DNA of 64,000 bases, from contig NZ_JACJTV010000026.1 in the NCBI RefSeq assembly GCF_014698845.1, positions 19,054 to 83,053 on the forward strand, read 5' to 3'. The notes beneath the pieces are model-generated. The model worked only from the letters and a program-made list of their open reading frames with translations. It was not told where the DNA came from and made no database searches. The DNA comes from Coleofasciculus sp. FACHB-1120 (GTDB lineage: Bacteria; Cyanobacteriota; Cyanobacteriia; Cyanobacteriales; FACHB-T130). Positions 1 to 10,300 of this stretch are shown here, piece after piece. A program made the translations under genes and the position numbers. Every line of letters starts with the position of its first letter. Position 1 is the stretch's first letter.

Positions 1-3000
1 TTTTATGAAGCATAATTTGAGCCTTTGGACTTTGAGCAACAGATTCTCTAACTTGATATAAAGTTGCATTTTCTTCGTTTAAATCTAAAAAAAGTTGATA
101 AAACTTTATTTCGCTTAAAGTAGCTTCTCTCTTTAAAACTTCTTTATAGATTTTCTGGATATTTTTTTCATGATTATTACTTAAATTTAGCAATCCTATA
201 TCGTTTTCTTTTTTAGAAATATTATTGCACAGGTTTTTTTTCTCAATCATTCGAGGATTGTTCTTTAAATAGTCATGCATCCAGTTGCAAGCATATTTTA
301 TTAAATTATCTAAGTCTAAATCAAACAAAATTAGCTCTCTATTTCCTCTAACAGCAGCAATAATTCTGCCATTGGGACTAAAGTTAACGCTAGAAAAATT
401 GCCATTTATTAAAGTTATTGGTTGCTGATTATGTTGACTCCAAAATTTAATTCCTGCTCCAAGTCCAGCAGAAGCGATTGTTTCATTATCGGGACTAAAA
501 GCAACTTTTTTAACATAGGAATTATTACCCATAAAAGTTTTAATATTATCACCATTTAAATTCCAAAGCCTCACTGTACTATCTTGACTTCCAGAGGCTA
601 TTTTTTGTCCATCTGAGCTAAAGGCTATACTACTTATCTCTCCTTTATGACCTATAAAATCGCTAAAAGTTTGATTAGTCAAATCTCCAAATTTAATTAT
701 TCTATCTTCTTCACTTATAAATGCCATTTTTTTGCCGTCATTTGGAGATACAATCAAGTTGTTTATTCTTTGGGAATTTTTATTTTCATAAAAAACTTCT
801 GTTTTTTGGCTCTTTAAATTCCAAGCTATAATTTTATTGCCACTATTATAAAAAATTATATCGTTTTTAAAATTAAAACTCATGCTATCTATTGCCTTAG
901 AAACAGATTTAAGTTTATGATTCTCGGAATTGGCTAGCTCCTGTACTTTTATATTGTCACCATCAGCTAAAGCAATAAGTTGATTATCATAACTAAATAT
1001 TAAATTTTTTACGGAGTCTGTATTATTAATAAAAGATTTAATTAGAAAATTACTTTTAGGGCTATCAAAATCCCATATCCTAACAATATTATCGGAGCTA
1101 ATGACAGCTATATTATTACCGTCTGGACTAAAACTAACTTCTTTGACTCCATGTATATTATCTGCAAGAGTCAGGCGCTTATGTGGAATAACGCTCCAAA
1201 TTCTGACTGTACCGTCCCAACTTCCAGAAACAATTTTTTGATCATCTGGACTAAAATTAGCACTCGATACTGGACCTTGATGTCCATGTATAGTGCTAAG
1301 TAGCTTCCCCTCTAAATTCCACAATTTAATTGTTTCATCATGACTAGCAGAAGCAATGATTTGACCGTTATGGCTAAAACTTACAGTCTCTACTCTTCCT
1401 TGATGTTTATGTTCAAAAGTAGTAATTAGATGACCATCTAATGCCCACAATTTAATTTTTCCCTCCTCATCTCCAGAAGCAATGATTTGACCATTGGGGC
1501 TAAAACTAACACTCCAAACAGGGCTACTATGCTCACCAAGAACCCGAAATTGCCAATTATTTGCGTTCCATATATTAATTTTTCCACCCTCGCCAGCAGA
1601 GGCAATTAGTTGACCATTTGGGCTAAAAGTTACACTGTACACTTTTGAATCGTCTTCAAGAGTTTTGATTAGATTACCATCTGGCTTCCACACCTTGATA
1701 GTTTTGTCATGGCTACCGGATGCAATCAGCTTCCCATCTTGACTAAAATTGACAGTTACTACCTTGTCTGTATGAGATCTAAAAGTTTTAATAAGCAGAC
1801 GCTCTGCAACCCTCCAAATTTTGACTGTTTTATCATCACCAGCCGAAGCAATTAGCGTCCCGTTATTGTTAAAATCCATTCCCCATACATTTGTTTCTAA
1901 AGCATTATTGCTATGAATTAAAGCGCCAAATTGCTTACCATTTGCTTGCCATAACTTAACAGTCCCATCATCGCTACTAGATGCAATTAAGTTACTATTA
2001 GAACTAAACTTAGCAACTTTAACATATTTTTCATGCCCTACTAATTGATTTTTTTCTCGAATTCCATAGATACTTTTTTCTAAAGCAACTATTACTTCAA
2101 GTGGAGCTTTCATTTTCAGGTTTTTAAGTATTATTGCTGACTCTAGGCTTGTTATCATTGCATCTAGTTTTTGGTTTTCATTTAAACGTATCTGTGAAGA
2201 CTGGACTAGAGCTTCACTCTGAGATATAGAGCTTTTTCTAAACTGCAATAAAGCGGCAAATATCAAAATTAATGCTATACTCAAAAATCCAAGCGTTATA
2301 AAAATAGTTCGACGATTTTGCCGCTCACGTCGTCCTAAGCTCAAATCAATAAATTTATTTTCGTTTTGACTAAAGCCACCTAAAACCTGATTAAATGTTG
2401 AGTTTTGCCTCAGTTCTAAAACCTGCTCTAACTTTGACCCACTCCATAGTTCATCCTCAGATTTCTTAGTTTTCCACAGATTCATGTCGTGGTTGAGTCG
2501 ATTGCGAATTGCAATAGATTCTCGATTTTCCTTAATCCAAGTATTTAAGGTTGTCCAAGAAGTTAGTAAAATTTCATGGGCAATATCTATCGTTGATTCT
2601 TGTAATTCAAGGGAAAGGTCACTCACTAACAATTTTTCATCAATCAGCTTTGCCAGTACCCGCTGCTCTAACTCATCATTAAATAGTGACTTCGCTGCCC
2701 TTCTGCGGACAGGTTTCCATTCGCCTCCCGACGCCACATCCTCGCCAATATCAACCAACTTCAGGAAGATTCTTTGCGTTGCCAGTTTCTCCTCTGGTAA
2801 CAGCAACTCATAAATCGTATCAACGTGCTTTTGTAACGCTCCCTGAACACCTCCTAACTGACGATAGGTACTTATATTTAATGTTTGGTCTTGAATCGAC
2901 CCAGTTTTAACTTCTGTTTCCCACAGCAAATCGAGGGTGTATTGTAATAAAGGCAAATAGCCTGCTTGTCCCTGAATATCTTTAATGATTTCATCAACTA

Positions 3001-3826
3001 ATCCTGATTCAAACACAACGCCATGATGAGCAGCAGGCTGTTCAATTGCCAACCGTAATTCATCGAGTTGCATTTCTGCAATCATCGGGCGATGTTTATC
3101 GGTTACTTTCACCAGTTTGGGATACGGACTTAATTTATCTAGGAAATCTGCCCGCATCGTGGCGATGAGTTTGACGGAGTTCTGCTTGGTTTTATTCAAT
3201 TGCACCAAGCTGTTGATAAACAGGTCGCGTTTCTCACTCAGAGTAGTAGTAAATAGCTCTTCAAATTGGTCGATTGCAATCAACCAATACTCATCGGGTT
3301 GTTTGAGTTGGGTAATGACTCGCTGGAGGGCATCGGCTTTAGCTTCCCTGGCAATTTGAGCGTCAGCTTGCTTATATTTACTTAGTAAACTGGCATATAA
3401 GGAGTCAAATGGGTCGCGATCCGGCTTGAACACGATTTTGACGAAACGAGAACCCCATTTTTGAGATAACCAAGGAACTAAACCCGCTCGCACCACTGAA
3501 GATTTACCACTCCCACTCGCGCCCAAGAGTAAAATCAGATTGGTTTGTTCGAGTTCATTAACTAAGCCAGTTAAAAATTGATCTCGCCCAAAAAATAGGT
3601 CTTTATCTTCACAATCAAAGTTTTTTAAACCCTTATAAGGTGAAGTTTGGATGAATTCACGATTTTTGATATCTTCAATAGAAGATTGGATAATTTCCGT
3701 ATGATTAAAGGTAACAACGCTATGCTGAAATATATCGCGTTCTCCCTGAGCAATTAAGCTTTTTTCAATGCTAGCTTTGTCAATATTGAGTTTTTGCTGG
3801 GAAGAGTTCGGTGACGGTTCATTCAT
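1..3826 (-). CDS. nSTAND NTPase-WD40 receptor protein (partial, C-terminus beyond window)
   Basis: The frame is open from an ATG at 3826 to the left edge, at least 1275 residues. Residues about 62-330 form an nSTAND1-type P-loop NTPase, with Walker A GASGSGKSS at 102-110 and Walker B IAIDQFEE at 183-190. A single membrane-spanning segment (FITLGFLSIALILIFAALL) follows the NTPase. After it come 14 recognisable WD40 repeats, enough for two seven-bladed propellers; several of the later ones are degenerate. The extreme C-terminus, after a NWMHDYL element, resembles DUF4214 (IYKEVLKREA...). The N-terminal 60 residues carry a motif (IAQGERDIFQ) that resembles one in the upstream CHAT protein. The gene starts 44 bp after that gene and is probably co-transcribed. 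STAND proteins typically act as ligand-gated oligomerising switches; the ligand here is unknown. Confidence 0.9.
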   Translation of the reverse strand, partial: MNEPSPNSSQQKLNIDKASIEKSLIAQGERDIFQHSVVTFNHTEIIQSSIEDIKNREFIQTSPYKGLKNFDCEDKDLFFGRDQFLTGLVNELEQTNLILLLGASGSGKSSVVRAGLVPWLSQKWGSRFVKIVFKPDRDPFDSLYASLLSKYKQADAQIAREAKADALQRVITQLKQPDEYWLIAIDQFEELFTTTLSEKRDLFINSLVQLNKTKQNSVKLIATMRADFLDKLSPYPKLVKVTDKHRPMIAEMQLDELRLAIEQPAAHHGVVFESGLVDEIIKDIQGQAGYLPLLQYTLDLLWETEVKTGSIQDQTLNISTYRQLGGVQGALQKHVDTIYELLLPEEKLATQRIFLKLVDIGEDVASGGEWKPVRRRAAKSLFNDELEQRVLAKLIDEKLLVSDLSLELQESTIDIAHEILLTSWTTLNTWIKENRESIAIRNRLNHDMNLWKTKKSEDELWSGSKLEQVLELRQNSTFNQVLGGFSQNENKFIDLSLGRRERQNRRTIFITLGFLSIALILIFAALLQFRKSSISQSEALVQSSQIRLNENQKLDAMITSLESAIILKNLKMKAPLEVIVALEKSIYGIREKNQLVGHEKYVKVAKFSSNSNLIASSSDDGTVKLWQANGKQFGALIHSNNALETNVWGMDFNNNGTLIASAGDDKTVKIWRVAERLLIKTFRSHTDKVVTVNFSQDGKLIASGSHDKTIKVWKPDGNLIKTLEDDSKVYSVTFSPNGQLIASAGEGGKINIWNANNWQFRVLGEHSSPVWSVSFSPNGQIIASGDEEGKIKLWALDGHLITTFEHKHQGRVETVSFSHNGQIIASASHDETIKLWNLEGKLLSTIHGHQGPVSSANFSPDDQKIVSGSWDGTVRIWSVIPHKRLTLADNIHGVKEVSFSPDGNNIAVISSDNIVRIWDFDSPKSNFLIKSFINNTDSVKNLIFSYDNQLIALADGDNIKVQELANSENHKLKSVSKAIDSMSFNFKNDIIFYNSGNKIIAWNLKSQKTEVFYENKNSQRINNLIVSPNDGKKMAFISEEDRIIKFGDLTNQTFSDFIGHKGEISSIAFSSDGQKIASGSQDSTVRLWNLNGDNIKTFMGNNSYVKKVAFSPDNETIASAGLGAGIKFWSQHNQQPITLINGNFSSVNFSPNGRIIAAVRGNRELILFDLDLDNLIKYACNWMHDYLKNNPRMIEKKNLCNNISKKENDIGLLNLSNNHEKNIQKIYKEVLKREATLSEIKFYQLFLDLNEENATLYQVRESVAQSPKAQIMLHK
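3710..3754 (-). other. Matching candidate amyloid motif in the nSTAND receptor N-terminus
   Basis: This stretch encodes residues 25-39 (I-A-Q-G-E-R-D-I-F-Q ... T), just upstream of the NTPase domain, where NLR/STAND proteins carry their death-fold or amyloid adaptor. It aligns with the CHAT linker motif at 4198..4242. Whether it forms a beta-solenoid is not shown by the sequence. Confidence 0.45.
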
Positions 3827-3870
3827 CCTATTTAATGATCCTGAAATAAATTTAGATAAATTTTCTTGAT

Positions 3871-4947
3871 TTAGGCAATTAATAAAAGACTTTTTGCTGC
3901 TACTCCTAGCCAAGGAGCTAACTTAGTAAAAACGGGTTCTAATTTTTGCCAAATATTTACACCAGATTGGGCAGTTTCGTTGGCTTCTTTGAGAACTTTA
4001 CTCAGTTTTTGCAAGTTTTTGACAGCAAAATCTTTATCAGGTTCATCCTCTTGAATTTCTTCGGAGATGGTTTCAACATGATTCAGGGCTTTTTGTTTGT
4101 ATTTCTCCGGCAAATCTGAGCTGATGACAATTTGTTCAATTTGTTTAACTAATTCAAGAATTTCTGCAACGGTTAATGATTTCTCTAAGCTGCCGCTAGT
4201 AATTTGCTGGGTTTGCTTAATATCCCGTCCGGCTTGCCCGATTTGAGCATTAGAAATCTGCCCCCCGCTGAAGTTCATAGCTTGGGATGTGGTTTTTTGA
4301 GGGATAGGGGGAGAGAGTGCAATGGGGGGAGAGGGTGCGATCGCTTCTTTTGACTCTTCAGACTCTTTTATCCCAGAAAGAGAGTAGGCGCGAGGTCTGG
4401 CTTTGAGTTGAGGGGTTTCTGCTTCGGGAATTCCCTCTAAATCGATAGATGCACGACCAATTTCAAAACAGCGAGCGTAGGGTTCTCCTGCTCCCAGCGC
4501 ATCGTAAAATCCGATGGAAAATTTGATAGCAGCTTCATCCCCAATGGGTCGATTCATACCAATAAGATAATCAATATATTCGTGAATGACTCGTGCTTGA
4601 ATTTCGCTATAACAAGCATTGATTAAAACACACTCTATTTTAGTTTGGAATAGTTTAAATAGATGGGCTAAGGATTCGCTACTCACAAGTTTAGTTTGCC
4701 CTGAGTCATTTTCTAAAACGAGTCCTTCGGTTCCTACCCCATGCCCCGAAAAGTGAACAATCGCCGGTTGATAGTCTAATAAGGCACGTCGTAAGTCGTC
4801 CACTCGTACTGCTCCTTCGCTGACAATTTCAAAGCGATCGCGGTATTTTGCTCGTTTCAAAGTGGCTTGAATTTCTCTAACTTCGCGATCGAGGTGCAGC
4901 CTCGTGGTTCCCGGTGGATTAACAGATAAAATTAGAATTTTTTTCAT
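3871..4947 (-). CDS. CHAT-domain caspase-fold protein with amyloid-like linker
   Basis: The 358-residue protein has an N-terminal CHAT domain (about 1-175) with the catalytic dyad visible: His69 in HFSGHG and Cys112 in INACYS. CHAT proteins are caspase-like cysteine peptidases that are usually activated by a partner. A low-complexity linker rich in Pro and Ser follows, then a short polar motif at 226-250 containing IGQAGRDIKQ. A helical C-terminal region comes next, ending in a hydrophobic stretch (WLGVAAKSLLLIA) that could insert into or touch a membrane. The start is supported by the immediate strand of the fold (MKKILILSVNPP). The nSTAND-WD40 gene lies 44 bp downstream, so effector and sensor look like a two-gene unit. 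Substrate unknown. Confidence 0.88.
   Translation of the reverse strand: MKKILILSVNPPGTTRLHLDREVREIQATLKRAKYRDRFEIVSEGAVRVDDLRRALLDYQPAIVHFSGHGVGTEGLVLENDSGQTKLVSSESLAHLFKLFQTKIECVLINACYSEIQARVIHEYIDYLIGMNRPIGDEAAIKFSIGFYDALGAGEPYARCFEIGRASIDLEGIPEAETPQLKARPRAYSLSGIKESEESKEAIAPSPPIALSPPIPQKTTSQAMNFSGGQISNAQIGQAGRDIKQTQQITSGSLEKSLTVAEILELVKQIEQIVISSDLPEKYKQKALNHVETISEEIQEDEPDKDFAVKNLQKLSKVLKEANETAQSGVNIWQKLEPVFTKLAPWLGVAAKSLLLIA
4198..4242 (-). other. Candidate amyloid signalling motif in the CHAT protein
   Basis: This stretch encodes residues 236-250 (I-G-Q-A-G-R-D-I-K-Q ... T). Aligned without gaps to residues 25-39 of the downstream nSTAND protein, it shares I, Q, R, D, I, Q and T at 7 of 15 positions. 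Short Gly/Gln/Asn-rich motifs shared between an effector and the N-terminus of an adjacent STAND receptor are the hallmark of bacterial amyloid signalling sequences (BASS), related in style to RHIM and fungal PP motifs. The assignment here is inference. Confidence 0.5.
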
Positions 4948-5205
4948 GATTTTATTTCCATTTTTGCAAAATGTTCAAATAGCATCCGATGAATGACGAT
5001 GTAGCCCCCCAACTTTTTATGAAAATATGTGTTCAGTTGCGTAGTTGAGGAACCGGGCATAATTCCAAGAAATATATTGACTGCAATAAATAATCAGTCT
5101 CAAAGTAAAGTGTTTAATACAAACTCCAATTTCTCCGAAAATTAATTTCACAGGTGCCCCAAAGATAGTTCTTCCAACAAATGTTGCAATTAAGTTGCTT
5201 GAATT

Positions 5206-5898
5206 TCATAATTTATTTTGGAGTGAATGGTGGCGATCGCAGTCCCTCACTATAGGCTGATCTTGCTTGGGGGGATTCGGTAATTGGACTTTGGCTTTAC
5301 TCATCTCACTGAAACGGAGCATTACCAACTTGTAGAGTTTCAAGCATTTCCTTAGAAGGAAAAGTATCAGAATGAATAGTGTCAGCAGCACGGCCAAGAA
5401 AGTAAAATAAGTCCAATTCCCAGACATTTTGTCGAGGATATGCCAAGGCAGAATAAAAATAGCTAGATAGGTCAACTTATGTAGTTTTTTCCAATAGTTT
5501 TTAAGCGTTTTGACACTTTCGTCGTTGGAAGTTACTGTCAATATTGTGAAAATTCCTAAAGTGGTTATCCCTTGAAAATAATGAAGATAGGTATGCCAAT
5601 CAAGTAAGTTGATATGTCTTTCAAAAATTAACAGAACTCCATGATTCGCACCTAAGCAAAAAGCAGCAACACCAAGATTGCGACGATATTTGAGGAGCCA
5701 CATCAAGGATTTGTTGCGCTTGATGGCTGGAACAATAGCCTTGAGCAAACTGGGGAGTAAGGTGGCAATGTAGCACAGCAGTGCTAAAAATCCAAGAATA
5801 TTGGCAAGTGGCGCAGGATTGAGAAAAATTCCAATCAAGATTGTGACGATGTAGCTAGCACAATACAAAGCTAAAAACATCAAAGCGTGTGGACGCAT
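5206..5898 (-). CDS. Ferric reductase-like haem-binding transmembrane protein
   Basis: The 230-residue protein has about six hydrophobic segments. Histidines sit in helices in the pattern of the ferric reductase-like transmembrane domain (MsrQ/YedZ type): GANHG, LHYFQG, KKLHKLTYL and LPWHILDK. Such proteins bind one or two b-type haems and pass electrons across the membrane. The polar C-terminal 35 residues show no flavin- or NAD-binding domain, so a separate electron donor would be needed. It is transcribed alone, away from the DUF4278 gene side. The substrate cannot be told; MsrPQ-like periplasmic repair or metal reduction are the usual options. Confidence 0.7.
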   Translation of the reverse strand: MRPHALMFLALYCASYIVTILIGIFLNPAPLANILGFLALLCYIATLLPSLLKAIVPAIKRNKSLMWLLKYRRNLGVAAFCLGANHGVLLIFERHINLLDWHTYLHYFQGITTLGIFTILTVTSNDESVKTLKNYWKKLHKLTYLAIFILPWHILDKMSGNWTYFTFLAVLLTLFILILFLLRKCLKLYKLVMLRFSEMSKAKVQLPNPPKQDQPIVRDCDRHHSLQNKL

Positions 5899-6095
5899 AC
5901 CTGCCTCCTCTTATTTACAGTGGTAGAAGCGACAAACAGAACACAGCTAAGCCGTTTTACCCAAATCGCCATTTTGGATGGACGGATTTAGGGATAATCT
6001 AGGTCGTTAAAGCAGTAAATCTGATGCCAAAATCGCCCTAACGCCAGAATGAAACAGCCTTGAAAATAGAAGCACTACAGACTGAAGAACTTGAG

Positions 6096-6347
6096 TTACA
6101 CAGACTTAATGCTGTCAACTTCCGTCCCCGGCTTAACTTGCTCACTACAGACAACGCGGAAATAATCTGCTCCACGATACTTGAGTCGGGCGATCGCTTG
6201 CGGTACAGGCTGTTTTTTGAGATACTGTCTGCGCCAAGGCACACCGCGATAAAAGCCAGCGATTTCTCCTTGTGTTGTTTCGAGATTAGAATGGCTTGAT
6301 TGGTAGCAAATACCCCGATAGTGCATTTGCGTATTTTTAGCCTCCAT
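6096..6347 (-). CDS. DUF4278 domain protein
   Basis: The product is an 83-residue protein if it starts at the ATG at 6347; the frame is open further upstream to 6422. The sequence MHYRGICYQ followed about 22 residues later by GFYRGVPWRRQ matches the paired YRG motifs of DUF4278, a small domain common in cyanobacteria and of unknown function. The remaining C-terminal tail is polar. No strong ribosome binding site decides the start; the family usually begins a few residues before the first YRG, which favours 6347. It sits between a membrane protein gene and a cupin relic on the same strand. Confidence 0.6.
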   Translation of the reverse strand: MEAKNTQMHYRGICYQSSHSNLETTQGEIAGFYRGVPWRRQYLKKQPVPQAIARLKYRGADYFRVVCSEQVKPGTEVDSIKSV

Positions 6348-6406
6348 ACTGATTACATCCATCGGATGCTGATAGAGTAATTTCGAGACCGTAGCCTGGA
6401 GCGATC

Positions 6407-6640
6407 TCAAAGAAATGTCCATGTTTGTCTGACTGAGTGCAGATGGTTCAGAAGACGGATTTCCTTAAGTTGACCTACTTCGGCAAAAAAAACCTTCCGA
6501 CCAGCAGGTATAACCCAACACAGCATTTTTGCTGGCATAGCCCCAATATTTGTAAATCTGTAAAGCTGACCTTTTAAACAGTGGAGAAAATGAGTTGAAG
6601 CATGAAACTTAACATCCTTGTGACTGCTTTCCACAGTCAT
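6407..6640 (-). pseudogene. Cupin-domain protein remnant
   Basis: A 77-codon frame contains a stretch (FTNIGAMPAKMLCWVIPAG followed by FFAEVG) that resembles the C-terminal half of small cupins, where a NIGxTPAKML...PAG segment is common. The metal-binding first half of the cupin barrel is missing, and the flanking residues have no cupin character. I read it as a decayed fragment. It could instead be a short expressed protein, but nothing supports that. Confidence 0.4.
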
Positions 6641-6759
6641 GACTTCAACTAAACAGATACAGCGCGATCGCTGTCTTTACAGCAATTGCCCTGACTTCAA
6701 GATGAGCGTGACAAGATCAGCGATCGCTAACTGCCAAGCAACTCTCTAACTCAGTTTTA

Positions 6760-7005
6760 TTAATGACACCTTAGCCAGTTGGAGGAGCAGAAAAAAGCGT
6801 TCGGTTTGCTCAAATTATCGAGCGTGGGTAGACTAAAACTGAAACGATCGCTCGAAGAAGGCATAGATGAATGCTCTTGCCCATAATCAACCTTGCTAGC
6901 ACCTAGCTTAGGCTCACTGCGAAGTAGAGCAGCACCAGATAATGCAAGAGTTCCAACAGTGATTAAAGTCGCTGAAGCAGCAACTGCACCAATACGATTC
7001 AACAT
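6760..7005 (-). CDS. Small exported protein of unknown function
   Basis: The 81-residue product starts at the ATG at 7005, preceded by AAGGAA about 9 bases upstream. Residues 1-28 form a typical signal peptide or single anchor (MLNRIGAVAASATLITVGTL...). The rest is polar and Ser-rich, ending in a Cys-containing tail. The longer in-frame version starting at 7143 would place the hydrophobic segment internally and has no ribosome binding site, so I prefer the short form. I do not recognise a family. It is divergent from the large haemagglutinin-type gene. Confidence 0.5.
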   Translation of the reverse strand: MLNRIGAVAASATLITVGTLALSGAALLRSEPKLGASKVDYGQEHSSMPSSSDRFSFSLPTLDNLSKPNAFFCSSNWLRCH

Positions 7006-7360
7006 TGTGGAAAATTCCTTACGATGGATAGAGTCAAAGCCTTTACGGTTTCTGCACGAAACGGCTGTTGCTTTGATGCTTCTCATCTTGTCAGATCGTT
7101 TCAGTTCTTCAAATCCATAAAACTCATATAAAACCTCATACAAAACCTCATAAGCTTGCGATGAGGAACGTGTAACTATGGATACTTTATAGCGTTGATT
7201 GCTTCGTTGAGCAGGATGAAATATTTGAAGAAATGCAGTTTCTTCTTAATGGGTTGCTTGTAATATTAGAACCTCCGGTTGTAAAGCCAAGGATTTTCTG
7301 GTTGCATTAAGAGGGATTGCTACAACACCCTTTCGTTATTGACATTCCTGTCAGAGGGTT
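7006..7360. other. Divergent intergenic region, no gene seen
   Basis: These 355 bases separate the small exported protein gene (leftward) from the TPS/haemagglutinin gene (rightward). They must hold both promoters. An imperfect direct repeat (AAACCTCATA, twice, about 7130-7150) is the only structure I can point to. Confidence 0.4.
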
Positions 7361-10300
7361 TTGCACATTGACGTAGCGATCGCCGAACTATTAGGGGATA
7401 TCATCAGGAGGTGCAGCTTGGTTCAGCGATGGAGACGAGGCATCCGCTATTTGGCAACCATTGCAGCGTTAGCAGGAGCAAGTTTCTTTCCAGAATTGCC
7501 AAGTGCTGCCCAGCTGTTGCCAGATAATAGCCTAGGTGCGGAAAGCTCAATCATCACACCAAAGGACAATCTGCAAGGGCAACCGGCCGATTTGATTGAA
7601 GGGGGCGCACGTCGCGGCGGCAATTTATTCCACAGCTTTCAAGAATTTAATGTCGGCAACTTACAGCGGGTTTACTTTGCCAATCCTGCGGGAGTGGAGA
7701 ATATTCTGTCGCGGGTAACGGGCACAAATCCCTCAAACATCCTGGGAACACTAGGCATATTGGGTAATGCCAATCTGTTTTTGATTAACCCCAACGGCAT
7801 TGTGTTTGGTCCTAATGCCACTTTAGATTTGCATGGCTCATTTATGGCGAGTACAGCAAGTAGCATCCTGTTTGCAGATGGCACCGAGTTTAGTGCCGTT
7901 AATCCCTCAACTACTCCTTTACTGACCATCAGTGTGCCGAGCGGACTCCAGTTCAACGGTGGGGAAGGGGATATCGTTGTGCAAGCTGGTCAGATTCCGC
8001 CACCGAATAACCCGTTTACTGAAGTTGGCGATGCGGGACAGCTTCCGGGGGCTGCCCAAACGGTCAACAGCCCGACTTCCGGAGCAGCGTTTGATGCTAT
8101 CTCTGGTAATCTAAGCAGTGACAGCGATGTGGATCTGTACCAACTTTTTCTAACCGAAGGGCAACCCTTCACAGCAAGTACAGTAGGTAGCACCGATATC
8201 AACACCCAGTTGTTCTTGTTCGATAGCAATGGCTTGGGCGTATCCGCTAACAACGACAGTGTGGGATTTCAATCCACCGTACCGTTGTATCAACCCTTTA
8301 TCCCTGCTCTCTCCGGCACCTATTACCTGGGTATCTCTAGTTACCCGAACAGCCCCCGCAGTTCGCAAGGTTCCATTTTTAACGCTGTAGAGAATCCAAG
8401 TGGTCCCGGTGCAGGATTACCCCTCAATAGCTGGAATAAGATCCCTGGACCAACCATTCGCCCCAACACAGGGGCTTACAACATAACGCTCAATTCTCGC
8501 AGCGAAGGACTGCAAGTTCAGCCTGGTAGAACGCTGGCGCTGATAGGCGGTAATGTGAGGCTTGAAGGTGGAACAGTGCAAGCACCTGGTGGACGAGTAG
8601 AATTCGCTGGAGTGACAGGTTCGGGCCTTGTGGAATTGACACAACAGGGACAGGTTTTACGGTTGAACGTTCCTGATGGGCTGGCAAGGGCTGACGTTTC
8701 CTTCACTGAAAATGCCCTAGTGAATGTTAGTGCAGGGGGCGGGGGCAGTATTGCCATTCATGGCAAGAATGTGAATATGACAGCTAGCAGCTTGCTGGCA
8801 GGAATTGCCCTAGAATCGGGAACTGTTGGCTCACAAGCAGGAGGAATTGAAATCAATGCTGCGGAAGCAATTAACCTGGATGCCAGCAGTATCACGAATG
8901 ATGTGGCGATCGGATCAACTGGGGATAGCGGCGGCCTCAACCTCACCGCAGGATCGTTCTCCGCGACTAATGGTGCAGGTCTCTATGCCAGGACTTACGG
9001 AACCGGAGATGCAGGCAATATTAATATTGTGACCCGCGATGCTGTTAGCTTCGACTATTCCCTCGCCGTCAGTGCAGTCGTACCCTCAGGACAAGGCCAG
9101 GGAGGAGACATCCGCATCTCAGCTGGCTCGGTGTCCGTAACAAATCTTGCACAATTGGCTGCTCTTTCACAAGGTGAAGGGGATGCTGGGAATGTGATAA
9201 TTAATGCCCGTAATGCTGTCAACTTCGATGGTAGCGACGGTATGTATACCACTGCCGCCTTCAGTTCAATGGGAAATAGATCACCTGTAGTAGATACCGT
9301 AGTAGGGAAACCTAATGGCCAGGGTGGAGATGTTCGCATTACCGCAAGGTCTGTATCTGTGACTAACGGTGCAGGATTGTCTGCTAATACAGTTGGATTG
9401 GGGAATGCTGGGAATGTGATAATTACTGCCCGTGATACTGTCAACTTCGATGGTAAGAGTAAGGCACTTAGCAACGTAGAATCGACAGGAATTGGCGACG
9501 GAGGCAGTATCATGATTACCACTGGGGTGCTGCTGCTAACCAATGGTGCAGCACTAACCGTTAGTAGTAAAGGCGCAGGGCTTGCAGGCTCATTAACTGT
9601 TGATGCTGATGTGATTCGGCTTGACAATCAGGGGGAGATCAATGCTGACACGGTTAGCGGTGGGGGAAACATTAATTTGCGATCGCCTCTCCTACTATTA
9701 CGTCGCAATAGCAGTATTACCACGACTGCCGAAGGCACTGCCACAGGTGGCAACATTAACGTTGATGCTGATTTCATTGTTTCACCTCCGAATGAGAATA
9801 ACGACATTATTGCTAATGCTTTTGCAGGATCGGGTGGAAAAATTACGCTAACAGCCCAGAGTATCTTTGGTTTTGATTTCCGTACCCGTGAGGATTTACA
9901 ACGCTTGCTCAACACCACCACTCCAACAGCACTCGATCCGCAAAGGTTGAAGACTAATGATGTCACTGCTTTTTCTCAGGCAAATCCGACGATCGATACA
10001 GGAACTGTAATTGTCCAAACCCTCGATGTTGATCCAACACGGGGAGTCACCGCATTGCCCACTGACTTCACCGATCCGGGCCAACTGATAGCCGCTACCT
10101 GTCCGGCAGATGAGGGAAGTTCGTTTGCCATTACAGGGCGGGGTGGTTTACCGGAAGACCCCCGACAGCCATTGATGGGGCAGGAGATTTGGCAGGATGA
10201 GCGAGGAGCGGGGGAAGATGGAGAAGTCAGGAAGGTAGAGAGAGGGCGGGGAGTGCCGATCGTTGAAGCGCAAGGTTGGATCGTCGATCGCACTGGCACG

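Noticed and set aside
9055..9627. 190-codon frame antisense to the haemagglutinin-type gene
   Set aside because: It mirrors the repetitive, codon-biased passenger of the real gene and has a low-complexity Pro/Ser/Thr composition with no start signal.
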